Of a stretch of 64,000 nt of DNA, positions 46,696 to 57,142 are shown piece after piece. The notes beneath the pieces were generated by a model, which was not told the DNA's origin, did not search any database, and saw only the letters and a program-made list of their open reading frames with translations. Position numbers and translations under genes: made by a program. This DNA is from Paraescarpia echinospica. Taxonomy: Eukaryota; Annelida; Polychaeta; Sabellida; Siboglinidae. Where the stretch lies: positions 7,095,590 to 7,159,589 of the forward strand of contig CM034537.1 of the NCBI GenBank assembly GCA_020002185.1, written 5' to 3'. Within the stretch, counting starts at the first letter, position 1. The number at the start of each line of letters is the position of its first letter.

Positions 46696-48430
46696 TTCTG
46701 TCACGGGAGAAGGGGCCAGAGACCTCGAGGCCAGGGCCCCCCCTATAGTATTCGGCAAGCGATGGCGGCGACGAAACAGGGGCCAGAAATCACAGGCCCC
46801 CCACCCCCCACCCCCACCCCCCGTCTCCTTTAATGATGGATGTGACACGGTGGCGGACAACAGTCCACAGTTACCACCAGCACCTTCACAACAGAAAACT
46901 TTGTCACGACGGAGGGGGTGTGAGGCGACGCAACATGCGTCGTCTACTGCCGAAATGCCCCCACCCAGAAAGAGGAGAAGGGTGCAAGCTGGGCTAGGAA
47001 AGTGCACCGTGTGTAACGTAACCACCAATTGCATGCGACTCCATGTCGAGGAAACACATTTACCTTGGCATTTCCATCCGGATACGGCTTGCTGGCTGTG
47101 TGAGCAGCAGTTTAGCGCCATACCTCCCCTACGGGCGCATCTGGCCGAACATTCTGTGGAGGATAGGCAAAAAGGAGAGTTTGCCCCACATTTTGCTAGG
47201 TGGGCATACTCCATGATCGAACTCCTCGAGAGTACACGGAGAATGGCCCTCATTCACACATTTGAGGAACTAGTCGTCCTATTTAGAAAGAGAGGATGGT
47301 ACCCAAAGCAAGGTTCCCGATCTAACATGGCCATGCGGGTCATGCTAGCCGAAGTAGCTGAGATGATAGGCCGACCTATCGCTGCCGTCAACATCCAGCT
47401 GAGTCCACCCAATCACCCAGTGGCGCTCCTCAACTGGGACAGCATGGGCAGGATGTTGGCGGAGATGCCACCCCATAAGCAGGACATCTTCAGGGAATGG
47501 CTAGTCCCGTCTGCCTCACTACATCAGACTCCCATTATAACGGAGTTCGCCATGGATGCCCACTGCCACCTACAATTACTGCAGGCTAGGGAGACGAGGG
47601 CGAGGAAACACCAGGAGACAGGGACCCAGGAGAGAACTGCTGTTCCATTTGATTTTATCACGGAACCTGTCCCAGCGTGGGAAACGGCCTTCTCCCTCTG
47701 GCGAGGTGATAGTAAGGTCAGCCTCACCGCAGTGGTGGATAACCGCGTCTTTCCAGACGACTGGTTGCGACCAGTCATAAAGGGGGTCACCGTCAGTCAT
47801 CAGACGGTGGTTATAAAAACCACATACGGTGTTCACCCTCGACTGGCAAAGTCGCTTGATAGTGAATCATGGGACAGGGTGCAAGCCAAGATCTGCAGTC
47901 CTGACTGCGCGGCGATAGGCGAATGTGGCCTCGATTATACGGAGCCACTACATTCGCTTCCCAGCCAACGACTATTGCTAGAAAAGCATATTGCCTTGGC
48001 TAAGGAGTTGGAAAAGCCGCTGGTTCTCCACCTGCGTGGGAACGCACGCGTTCCTTTCTCGAGTGTCATGTGCGAAGCTCTGGCAATACTAGAAAAGCAC
48101 ACCCATCAACACCAGTTTATACACGTGCACTGTTTCACCGGTAGTCTGGCAGACTACAGGCAGTGGGTATGGCAGTTTACCAACAGTGTCTTTGGAATCA
48201 CCAACAAGTCGGTGTCCGCGCCAGGATTTAGCGAACTGGCACGACAGATCGACCTATACCGACTGGTGTTGGAAACAGATGCCCCCCTGTTGTCACCACG
48301 GGGTCATAACAACGGACACCCATATGAGCTGGTGCATCAGGCACGGTACATTGCAGCACTACGCAATCTGCCAAGCTGGGTAGTGCTTCGCGTGGCCACC
48401 CTCAACGCACAAGCGTTTTATAAGGTATAG
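46439..48430 (+). CDS. Zinc-finger and TatD-family nuclease (env-position ORF)
   Basis: 663 codons from the first possible start; the first ATG is at 46532. A proline- and Arg-rich N-terminus (RKRRRV nuclear-localisation-like run near residue 180) leads to two C2H2-like zinc fingers: residues ~189-207 (CTVC...H...H) and ~218-238 (CWLC...H...H). The TatD/amidohydrolase domain spans ~372-663: DAHCHL (H375, H377), GVHP, IGECGLDY (E495), VLHLRG (H531), VHCFTGS (H564), ETDAPLLSP (D614), and a final NAQAFYKV. All metal ligands of TatD DNases are conserved, so it looks catalytically competent. Known TatD proteins are metal-dependent 3'-5' exonucleases/DNases; TATDN2 is the closest animal name. Its role in the element is unknown: cDNA processing, R-loop or hybrid removal, or host antagonism are guesses. 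Confidence 0.9.
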   Translation: MPGCQFGYRIPIRPPLPRHLYTRRYQRIKISMHYPSHEPQFCYRIPTRPSLYTGTPPQRTIHNFPAPPPLVRTICTGVTPAATDNSSVTGEGARDLEARAPPIVFGKRWRRRNRGQKSQAPHPPPPPPVSFNDGCDTVADNSPQLPPAPSQQKTLSRRRGCEATQHASSTAEMPPPRKRRRVQAGLGKCTVCNVTTNCMRLHVEETHLPWHFHPDTACWLCEQQFSAIPPLRAHLAEHSVEDRQKGEFAPHFARWAYSMIELLESTRRMALIHTFEELVVLFRKRGWYPKQGSRSNMAMRVMLAEVAEMIGRPIAAVNIQLSPPNHPVALLNWDSMGRMLAEMPPHKQDIFREWLVPSASLHQTPIITEFAMDAHCHLQLLQARETRARKHQETGTQERTAVPFDFITEPVPAWETAFSLWRGDSKVSLTAVVDNRVFPDDWLRPVIKGVTVSHQTVVIKTTYGVHPRLAKSLDSESWDRVQAKICSPDCAAIGECGLDYTEPLHSLPSQRLLLEKHIALAKELEKPLVLHLRGNARVPFSSVMCEALAILEKHTHQHQFIHVHCFTGSLADYRQWVWQFTNSVFGITNKSVSAPGFSELARQIDLYRLVLETDAPLLSPRGHNNGHPYELVHQARYIAALRNLPSWVVLRVATLNAQAFYKV

Positions 48431-48784
48431 AATGCAAATATCACGACAGCCGGGCATCAGCCCCCTTATGCTGTCAACAGAACCCTGCACTTGCACTGCC
48501 TGGTCAAATAAGACTAGTGCAACAACATTTCGTTGCCCACCACATTACTATGTTATGAAGAGTTTTAGTTTTTGAATGTTTATAGTACTAACCCTGTCCA
48601 TAACAATCACTGGCAATACGTTCATTATACACGGTGTATACTTATTTAACGATTATTAAATTAATTGGTTTATTAAATTGACTAGGTTGTTGGATTAACA
48701 AAATTGTTAATTATTACTTACATAATTATATTAAGTTTTAAAATGGAGTTCAAATTGAATATATGGTTGGCGATCAAACGTCAT
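48431..48784. other. Retrotransposon 3' untranslated region
   Basis: AT-rich non-coding stretch between the TatD ORF and the polypurine tract. No remnant of an envelope gene is visible. Confidence 0.6.
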
Positions 48785-48797
48785 AAGGAGGGAGGAA
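48785..48797 (+). promoter_or_regulatory. Polypurine tract
   Basis: AAGGAGGGAGGAA directly before the TGTGGTAG start of the 3' LTR; the position and purine run fit a plus-strand primer. Confidence 0.85.
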
Positions 48798-49051
48798 TGT
48801 GGTAGTCACCAGATGGTAGCACTGCTCATCGACACCCACCCACTACCCCTTGCACACCGATACCCCTGCCCTGTATATAAACCCCAACCACACCCATACC
48901 AAGGGCGCCACACCGATCCACCCGAGCAAGACATCATACTTCCGATGTGCTGGCTCAGGATCAACGGCGACCACAGAACGCAACGCAGCAACCGAACATA
49001 AAGAGCGAGCCACGTAAGTTACCACTAATTACCCGTTCGCTCTTTACCACA
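48798..49051 (+). repeat. 3' LTR (254 bp)
   Basis: Starts TGTGGTAG and ends TTTACCACA; TGTGGTA/TACCACA are perfect inverted termini. A TATATAA box lies at 48874-48880. No second copy of this LTR is present anywhere in the window. Confidence 0.85.
48874..48880 (+). promoter_or_regulatory. LTR TATA box
   Basis: TATATAA within the 3' LTR at a suitable distance for initiation near 48905. In this LTR it would drive downstream (antisense to DDOST) rather than element transcription. Confidence 0.55.
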
Positions 49052-49379
49052 GCATGCAGATGCAATTTCAAATGTTTTTGATTGAAATGCAATTTTTTTT
49101 ATCCTGACACTCAAATGCAACATTTTCAAATGCATCTGAACCCAAGCCTGGATAGGGCATACTCAAGACTTGGCTGGTGGTACACTTATTTGGCCTAATC
49201 AGCATCAATATGTATTGTTTATCTGTATACATGGTCAAATCTCAATTTATTACAATGACACTGAAATTGTTTACTACTAAACTATTTATTGTCAAGAAAA
49301 TATGTCATACATGCCCACAAACTAGTCCTAGTGATACTGTTTGGAATAAAACAACTAAGTGATTACGATAAGTAGTTCT

Positions 49380-49385
49380 TTTATT
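49380..49385 (-). terminator. DDOST poly(A) signal
   Basis: AATAAA on the minus strand ~230 nt past the DDOST stop. The duplicate at 38057-38933 carries the same hexamer at ~38384-38389. Confidence 0.65.
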
Positions 49386-49612
49386 CTTCAAACTGCACAG
49401 CATCTCCATGATTGTACACACTTCAGCATTTACTACCAATAACAGAACAGAGTAAGAAAACATTCTCAAAATGACCTGTTGTTTAAACAAAACAAAGAAT
49501 GGGTAATCAGATTTATAATATCAAATGCCATTAAATAATGTTATGGTTAGTTACATTGTAATGTAAACAAATCCTGTATTATGAAGTATCAGTGAAGATG
49601 GACACATTTGTA

Positions 49613-49768
49613 TTATTCATGTTTCTCTTTTGAATCTTCCTTGAAGTGTAAGAAGACAAAGCTCAAAATGAAGACCCCAGTCATCATTGAGAAGGCACTG
49701 GTGTAGTATGGGAAGGCACACGCAATGAATCGCTCATACTGGGTGTGCTCTAATGGCCTCACCGACGC
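49613..49768 (-). CDS. DDOST: DDOST last exon
   Basis: 51 codons plus stop: conserved [12 protein letters not shown] luminal end, transmembrane helix and tail. The intact copy connected to the upstream exon by the intron. Confidence 0.9.
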   Translation of the reverse strand, partial: ASVRPLEHTQYERFIACAFPYYTSAFSMMTGVFILSFVFLHFKEDSKEKHE

Positions 49769-52700
49769 CTGCAATACAACATACAGCAATCTTAACAACT
49801 CAACCCAGACTACACATGCATCACAACATCGTAACACACATATCTATATCATAGATTACACATGTAGTCAAATGATCAAACCAACAGAGACTACACATGC
49901 TGGTCAAATGACCAGTCCAATATACAGACCATAGATCGCCTGTGCAATGAAGTCACTCACCCCAACACAGACTGACACACAGTGAAGTCACCCTCCAACA
50001 CATATCGTAGACTGTATATGCAGTCAAGCCATCACACCAACTCACAGAAGATAAAGTACATATGCAGTCAAGCCATCACACCAACACACAGAAGGTAAAG
50101 CACATATGCAGTCAAGCCATCACACCAACACACAGAAGGTAGAATACATATGCAGTCAAGCCACCACATCAAGACACAGAAGGTAGAGTACATATGCAGT
50201 AAAGCCATCACATCAAGACACCGAAGGTAGACTACATATGCAGTCAAGCCATCACACCAACTCATAGAAGGTATAATAAATATGCAATCAAGCCATCACA
50301 CCAACTCATAGAAGGTAGAATACATATGCAGTCAAGCCATCACACCAATTCATAGAAGGTAGAGTACATATGCAGTAAAGCCATCACAACAACTCATAGA
50401 AGGTAGACTACATATGCAGTCAAGCCATCACAACAACTCATAGAAGGTAGACTACATATGCAGTCAAGCCATCACACCAACTCATAGAAGGTAGAATACA
50501 TATGCAGTCAAGCCATCACACCAACTCATAGAAGGTAGAATACATATGCAGTCAAGCCATCACAACAACTCATAGAAGGTAGACTACATATGCAGTCAAG
50601 CCATCACACCAACTCATAGAAGGTAGAATACATATGCAGTCAAGCCATCACACCAACTCATAGAAGGTAGAGTACATATGCAGTCAAGCCATCACAACAA
50701 CTCATAGAAGGTAGACTACATATGCAGTCAAGCCATCACAACAACTCATAGAAGGTAGAATACATATGCAGTCAAGCTATCACACCAACTCATAGAAGGT
50801 AGAATACATATGCAGTCAAGCCATCATAACAACTCATAGAAGGTAGAATACATATGCAGTCAAGCCATCACACCAACTCATAGAAGGTAGACTACATATG
50901 CAGTCAAGCCATCACAACAACTCATAGAAGGTAGACTACATATGCAGTCAAGCCATCACACCAACTCATAGAAGGTAGAGTACATATGCAGTCAAGCCAT
51001 CACAACAACTCATAGAAGGTAGAATACATATGCAGTCAAGCCATCACAACAACTCATAGAAGGTAGACTACATATGCAGTCAAGCCATCACACCAACTCA
51101 TAGAAGGTAGAATACATATGCAGTCAAGCCATCACAACAACCCATAGAAGGTAGACTACATATGCAGTCAAGCCATCACACCAACTCATAGAAGGTAGAG
51201 TACATATGCAGTCAAGCCATCACACCAACTCATAGAAGGTAGAATACATATGCAGTCAAGCCATCACACCAACTCATAGAAAGTAGAATACATATGCAGT
51301 CAAGCCATCACAACAACTCATAGAAGGTTGAATACATATGCAGTCAAGACATCACAACAACTCATAGAAGGTAGAGTACATATGCAGTCAAGCCATCACA
51401 CCAACTCATAGAAGGTAGAATACATATGCAGTCAAGCTATCACACCAACTCATAGAAGGTAGAATACATATGCAGTCAAGCCATCACAACAACTCATAGA
51501 AGGTAGACTACATATGCAGTCAAGCCATCACACCAACTCATAGAAGGTAGAGTACATATGCAGTCAAGCCATCACACCAACTCATAGAAGGTAGAATACA
51601 TATGCAGTCAAGCCATCACAACAACTCATAGAAGGTAGAATACATATGCAGTCAAGCCATCACAACAACTCATAGAAGGTAGAGTACATATGCAGTCAAG
51701 CCATCACACCAACTCATAGAAGGTAGAATACATATGCAGTCAAGCCATCACACCAACTCATAGAAGGTAGACTACATATGCAGTCAAGCCATCACAACAA
51801 CTCATAGAAGGTAGACTACATATGCAGTCAAGCCATCACACCAACTCATAGATGGTAGAGTACATATGCAGTCAAGCCATCACACCAACTCATAGAAGGT
51901 AGAATACATATGCAGTCAAGCCATCACAACAACTCATAGAAGGTAGAATACATATGCAGTCAAGCCATCACAACAACTCATAGAAGGTAGAATACATATG
52001 CAGTCAAGCCATCACAACAACTCATAGAAGGTAGAGTACATATGCAGTCAAGCCATCACACCAACTCATAGAAGGTAGAATACATATGCAGTCAAGCTAT
52101 CACACCAACTCATAGAAGGTAGACTACATATGCAGTCAAGCCATCACAACAACTCATAGAAGGTAGACTACATATGCAGTCAAGCCATCACACCAACTCA
52201 TAGATGGTAGAGTACATATGCAGTCAAGCCATCACACCAACTCATAGAAGGTAGAATACATATGCAGTCAAGCCATCACAACAACTCATAGAAGGTAGAA
52301 TACATATGCAGTCAAGCCATCACAACAACTCATAGAAGGTAGAGTACATATGCAGTCAAGCCATCACACCAACTCATAGAAAGTAGAATACATATGCAGT
52401 CAAGCCATCACACCAACTCATAGAAGGTAGAATACATATGCAGTCAAGCCATCACACCAACTCATAGAAAGTAGAATACATATGCAGTCAAGCCATCACA
52501 CCAACTCATAGAAGGTAGAGTACATATGCAGTCAAGCCATCACAACAACTCATAGAAGGTAGAATACATATGCAGTCAAGCCATCACACCAACTCATAGA
52601 AAGTAGAATACATATGCAGTCAAGCCATCACACCAACTCATAGAAAGTAGAATACATATGCAGTCAAGCCATCACACCAACTCATAGAAGGTAGAATACA

Positions 52701-55700
52701 TATGCAGTCAAGCCATCACAACAACTCATAGAAGGTAGACTACATATGCAGTCAAGCCATCACACCAACTCATAGAAGGTAGACTACATATGCAGTCAAG
52801 CCATCACAACAACCCATAGAAGGTAGAATACATATGCAGTCAAGCCATCACACCAACTCATAGAAGGTAGACTACATATGCAGTCAAGCCATCACAACAA
52901 CTCATAGAAGGTAGACTACATATGCAGTCAAGCCATCACACCAACTCATAGAAGGTAGAGTACACATGCAGTCAAGCCATCACAACAACTCATAGAAGGT
53001 AGAATACATATGCAGTCAAGCCATCACAACAACTCATAGAAGGTAGACTACATATGCAGTCAAGCCATCACACCAACTCATAGAAGGTAGAATACATATG
53101 CAGTCAAGCCATCACAACAACTCATAGAAGGTAGAATACATATGCAGTCAAGCCATCACAACAACTCATAGAAAGTAGAATACATATGCAGTCAAGCCAT
53201 CACACCAACTCATAGAAGGTAGAATACATATGCAGTCAAGCCATCACACCAACTCATAGAAAGTAGAATACATATGCAGTCAAGCCATCACACCAACTCA
53301 TAGAAGGTAGACTACATATGCAGTCAAGCCATCACAACAACTCATAGAAGGTAGACTACATATGCAGTCAAGCCATCACACCAACTCATAGAAGGTAGAG
53401 TACACATGCAGTCAAGCCATCACAACAACTCATAGAAGGTAGAATACATATGCAGTCAAGCCATCACAACAACTCATAGAAGGTAGACTACATATGCAGT
53501 CAAGCCATCACACCAACTCATAGAAGGTAGAATACATATGCAGTCAAGCCATCACAACAACTCATAGAAGGTAGACTACATATGCAGTCAAGCCATCACA
53601 CCAACTCATAGAAGGTAGAGTACATATGCAGTCAAGCCATCACACCAACTCATAGAAGGTAGAATACATATGCAGTCAAGCCATCACACCAACTCATAGA
53701 AAGTAGAATACATATGCAGTCAAGCCATCACAACAACTCATAGAAGGTAGAATACATATGCAGTCAAGCCATCACAACAACTCATAGAAGGTTGAATACA
53801 TATGCAGTCAAGCCATCACAACAACTCATAGAAGGTAGAATACATATGCAGTCAAGCCATCACAACAACTCATAGAAGGTAGAATACATATGCAGTCAAG
53901 CCATCACAACAACTCATAGAAGGTAGAGTACATATGCAGTCAAGCCATCACACCAACTCATAGAAGGTAGAATACATATGCAGTCAAGCTATCACACCAA
54001 CTCATAGAAGGTAGAATACATGTGCAGTCAAGCCATCACAACAACTCATAGAAGGTAGAATACATGTGCAGTCAAGCCATCACAACAACTCATAGAAGGT
54101 AGAGTACATATGCAGTCAAGCCATCACACCAACTCATAGAAAGTAGAATACATATGCAGTCAAGCCATCACACCAACTCATAGAAGGTAGAATACATATG
54201 CAGTCAAGCCATCACACCAACTCATAGAAAGTAGAATACATATGCAGTCAAGCCATCACACCAACTCATAGAAGGTAGAGTACATATGCAGTCAAGCCAT
54301 CACAACAACTCATAGAAGGTAGACTACATATGCAGTCAAGCCATCACACAACTCATAGAAGGTAGAATACATATGCAGTCAAGCCATCACACCAACTCAT
54401 AGAAGGTAGAATACATATGCAGTCAAGCCATCACACCAACTCATAGAAGGTAGAATACATATGCAGTCAAGTACATATGCAGTCAAGCATCAACAACTCA
54501 TAGAAGGTAGAATACATATGCAGTCAAGCCATCACACCAACTCATAGAAGGTAGAATACATATGCAGTCAAGCCATCACACCAACTCATAGAAGGTAGAA
54601 TACATATGCAGTCAAGCCATCACACCAACTCATAGAAGGTAGACTACATATGCAGTCAAGCCATCACAACAACTCATAGAAGGTAGAATACATATGCAGT
54701 CAAGCCATCACACCAACTCATAGAAGGTAGAATACATATGCAGTCAAGCCATCACACCAACTCATAGAAGGTAGAATACATACGCAGTCAAGCCACCACA
54801 TCAAGACACAGAAGGTAGAGTACATATGCAGTCAAGCCATCACACCAACTCATAGAAGGTAGACTACATATGCAGTCAAGCCATCACACCAACTCATAGA
54901 AAGTAGAATACATATGCAGTCAAGCTATCACACCAACTCATAGAAGGTAGAATACATATGCAGTCAAGCCATCACAACAACTCATAGAAGGTAGAATACA
55001 TATGCAGTCAAGCCATCACACCAACTCATAGAAGGTAGAATACATATGCAGTCAAGCTATCGCACAAACTCACACAAGGCAGACCTGCCTACCCCAAAAC
55101 TTCTTGTCAGTAATCCGTCTTCCCATTTACAGTGATTTTCAGGAATATAGGCCTGCTGTCAGTAATAGTTCAGAACCACATCAGATATTGTCAAAAGAAC
55201 ACCAAGGAAAGGAATTTTATGTAAACTTAAAAAAACAGTATGCTGGCTGAAACAAAAATCCACATTATAGCCAGATTATGTAATAAACAGCAAATAACAA
55301 ATACCACTCAAAAGATTTACATTACACACTCTACTATAGAAAGAAACACACAGTCACCAGGGTGCACGGTGCAGAATCAGTTCAGAATCAACAGGTGCAA
55401 GTTTTAACAGTGAACATGTTGAACTTTACACTGCAACGATTAGGATTAGGATTTAGGAGTCAGATAGATGCAACACTAAGACCTACTCTAAGGTAAGCTA
55501 AACATGAATAATTATCCCATGAAATCACCTTTAACTTTAATAAACCAGTACCACTAAAACACACAAACAGAAATTAACTGCATCCATATGAGCCTTGCCT
55601 TGTAGAAATGACTACAAAAACATGACAACTTATAACAACGCATCATGCCACTGTCTATTTGTGATGTCATTAGAATTGAAATTACAAGCCACTATACCTA

Positions 55701-57142
55701 GGCTAGGCTATATACTAGCTTGGCCAGATCAACGTCATGCTGGGCGACGGCAAAACCATTACTCATCGTCTAGTCTGTTCGACTCTAGTATATAAGCCTA
55801 TCCCTGTAAATGATCAACTAAACACAATAAATACACCGACTTGTCTTAGTACAATCAGTTGGGCTGACACTACAAGTACAACACCCACTACTCTGTCACT
55901 GTCAGAAGCACTAGTCTAACGACGTAGTCAGTATCTGCAATCATCCCTGCCTCCAGAAAAAAGATCAATTTCGCACATACGGCAGTATGTAAAGCCGACC
56001 CCTTCTTTGAACTTGACATTACAGACCATGCCTGGTGTAAGCTGTTATAAACTTTTGCAGCACCAGTTTCTTCTTGGCTGGTGGTGTTGTGCCATTTCGA
56101 TCTCCGCCATCATTTTGTGCCGCATGACTTCTTTTTGTTTGAGTGTGGAAATGAATTTGTTGTAATGCTGTTTCCTATTGGTCAGATTATAACCAGAAGT
56201 AGCGAATGAAAAACCATGTCACATGCCTGTTGAATATAGTGGAAGCTAAATTTGAGGAACACGGAAGTGATTGCCGATCATTGTGACAAAGAAAGAATCC
56301 ATAATATTTTCATCCCTCGCAGTAATACCGTAATTTGAGGTGTATTTCCGGAATGATTACGGACAATCCGGAATGGTAGGTAGGTCTGAGAAGGTAGAGT
56401 ACATAAGAAGTAAAGCCATCACACCAACACACAGAAGGTAGACTACATGTATACAGTTAAGTCCTCACACCAACTCACAGATCGTAGACTGCATATGCAA
56501 TCAAGCCATCACACCAACTCACAGAAGGTAGACTACATATGCAGTCAAGCCATCACATCAACTCACAGAAAGTAGAGTACATATGCAGTCAAGCCATCAT
56601 TTCAACTTACAGAAGGTAGACTACATATGCAGTCAAGCTATCACACCAACTCACAGATCGTAGACTACATATGCAGTCAAGCCATCACATCAACTCACAG
56701 AAAGTAGAGTACATATGCAGTCAAGCCATCATTTCAACTCACAGAAGGTAGACTACATATGCAATCAAGCCATCACACCAACTCACAGAAGGTAGACTAC
56801 ATATGCAGTCAAGCCATCACACCAACTCACAGATCGTAGACTGCATATGCAATCAAGCCATCACACCAACTCACAGAAGGTAGACTACATATGCAGTCAA
56901 GCCATACTTTACACACACATCAATTTCTTCAGTTTACACAACATGCAACAGCAAATTGGAGTCCTCATTTGTTGCAAAGTTTTGAAACAACTACAGTCTG
57001 TAGTATTGATTTGACATTCAACCTCTTACACACACCTGTAAGGAGCTATAGAGGAATGTGTAGCCGATACGCTTGTAGTCGACACGGAACTGGTAGACGC
57101 CGTAGACATCTGGCAGTTTGAACTGAGTGTAGAACTTGCCAT
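49613..57142 (-). CDS. DDOST: DDOST (oligosaccharyltransferase 48-kDa subunit), last two exons (partial)
   Basis: Encodes the C-terminus of a non-catalytic subunit of the ER oligosaccharyltransferase, which N-glycosylates nascent proteins. Penultimate exon 57142-57036 (107 nt, acceptor GTGCTGCAG, donor TTACAG|GTGTGT) encodes [20 protein letters not shown] then [15 protein letters not shown]. Last exon 49768-49613 (acceptor TTGTATTGCAG, stop TAA at 49613-49615) encodes [20 protein letters not shown], a single membrane helix ([20 protein letters not shown]) and a short charged cytosolic tail ([11 protein letters not shown]). Phases agree (phase 0 junction) and residues follow vertebrate DDOST closely. 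Upstream exons lie beyond the right edge or were not recognised. The separating intron is ~7.3 kb, mostly minisatellite. Confidence 0.9.
49960..55075. repeat. 44-bp minisatellite with higher-order structure (~115 copies)
   Basis: Unit ACATATGCAGTCAAGCCATC, then ACACCAACTCATAGAAGGTAGAAT in two parts. Units vary mainly at CACC/CAAC, GAAT/GACT/GAGT and AAGG/AAAG positions. Rare variants recur at exact multiples of 44: AGCTATCAC at lines starting 50761, 51421 and 52081 (660 bp = 15 units); a TACACATGCA variant at 52961 and 53401 (440 bp = 10 units). A small rearranged unit lies at ~54470-54490. Fills most of the last DDOST intron. Confidence 0.97.
55080..56388. mobile_element. hAT-like non-autonomous element inserted in the minisatellite
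   Basis: Left end CAGACCTGCCTACC and the reverse complement of the right end (CAGACCTACCTACC) are inverted repeats. Both flanks are minisatellite sequence (ACAAGG left, AGAAGG right, a near 6-bp duplication). No transposase; interior AT-rich with short unrelated frames. The terminal CAGACC matches the ends of the 30255-35387 element. Confidence 0.65.
56389..56905. repeat. 44-bp minisatellite, second block (~12 copies)
   Basis: Continuation of the array beyond the inserted element, with diverged units (ACTCACAGAAGG, ACAGATCG and ATCATTTCAAC variants). The greater divergence fits the older edge of the array. Confidence 0.95.
57036..57142 (-). CDS. DDOST: DDOST penultimate exon
   Basis: 107 nt; begins in the middle of an Asp codon (phase 1) and ends in phase 0. 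The [20 protein letters not shown] block is among the best-conserved in the family. Confidence 0.9.

Larger units (their letters stand above)
38934..49051 (+). mobile_element. Ty3/Gypsy retrotransposon carrying a zinc-finger/TatD nuclease ORF
   Basis: About 10.1 kb: repeat-bearing leader (38934-39821), gag (39822-41723, one in-frame stop), pol (41729-46177, intact), a third ORF (46195-48430) with a TatD nuclease domain, AT-rich 3' region, polypurine tract (48785-48797) and 3' LTR (48798-49051). The 5' LTR and primer-binding site are absent: no sequence like the 3' LTR occurs at the left end. Integration site GCATG follows the 3' LTR. The element points toward DDOST, convergently, and ends ~330 bp beyond the DDOST poly(A) signal. 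Confidence 0.9.
49052..49932. repeat. Right copy of the 0.88-kb duplicated segment (occupied-site version)
   Basis: Starts with GCATG immediately after the LTR and continues, colinear with 38057-38933, to ACAGACCAT, then into DDOST intron sequence and the 44-bp array. Holds the DDOST terminal exon and poly(A) region. Confidence 0.95.

Noticed and set aside
48431..48797. Envelope gene downstream of pol
   Set aside because: No signal peptide, furin-like site or membrane segment between the TatD ORF and the LTR; the env position is occupied by the nuclease ORF.
38057..49932. Treating the 0.88-kb flanks as LTRs of the element
   Set aside because: They contain a host gene exon, lack TG...CA ends, and the true LTR ends (TGTGGTA/TACCACA) lie inside them on the right.
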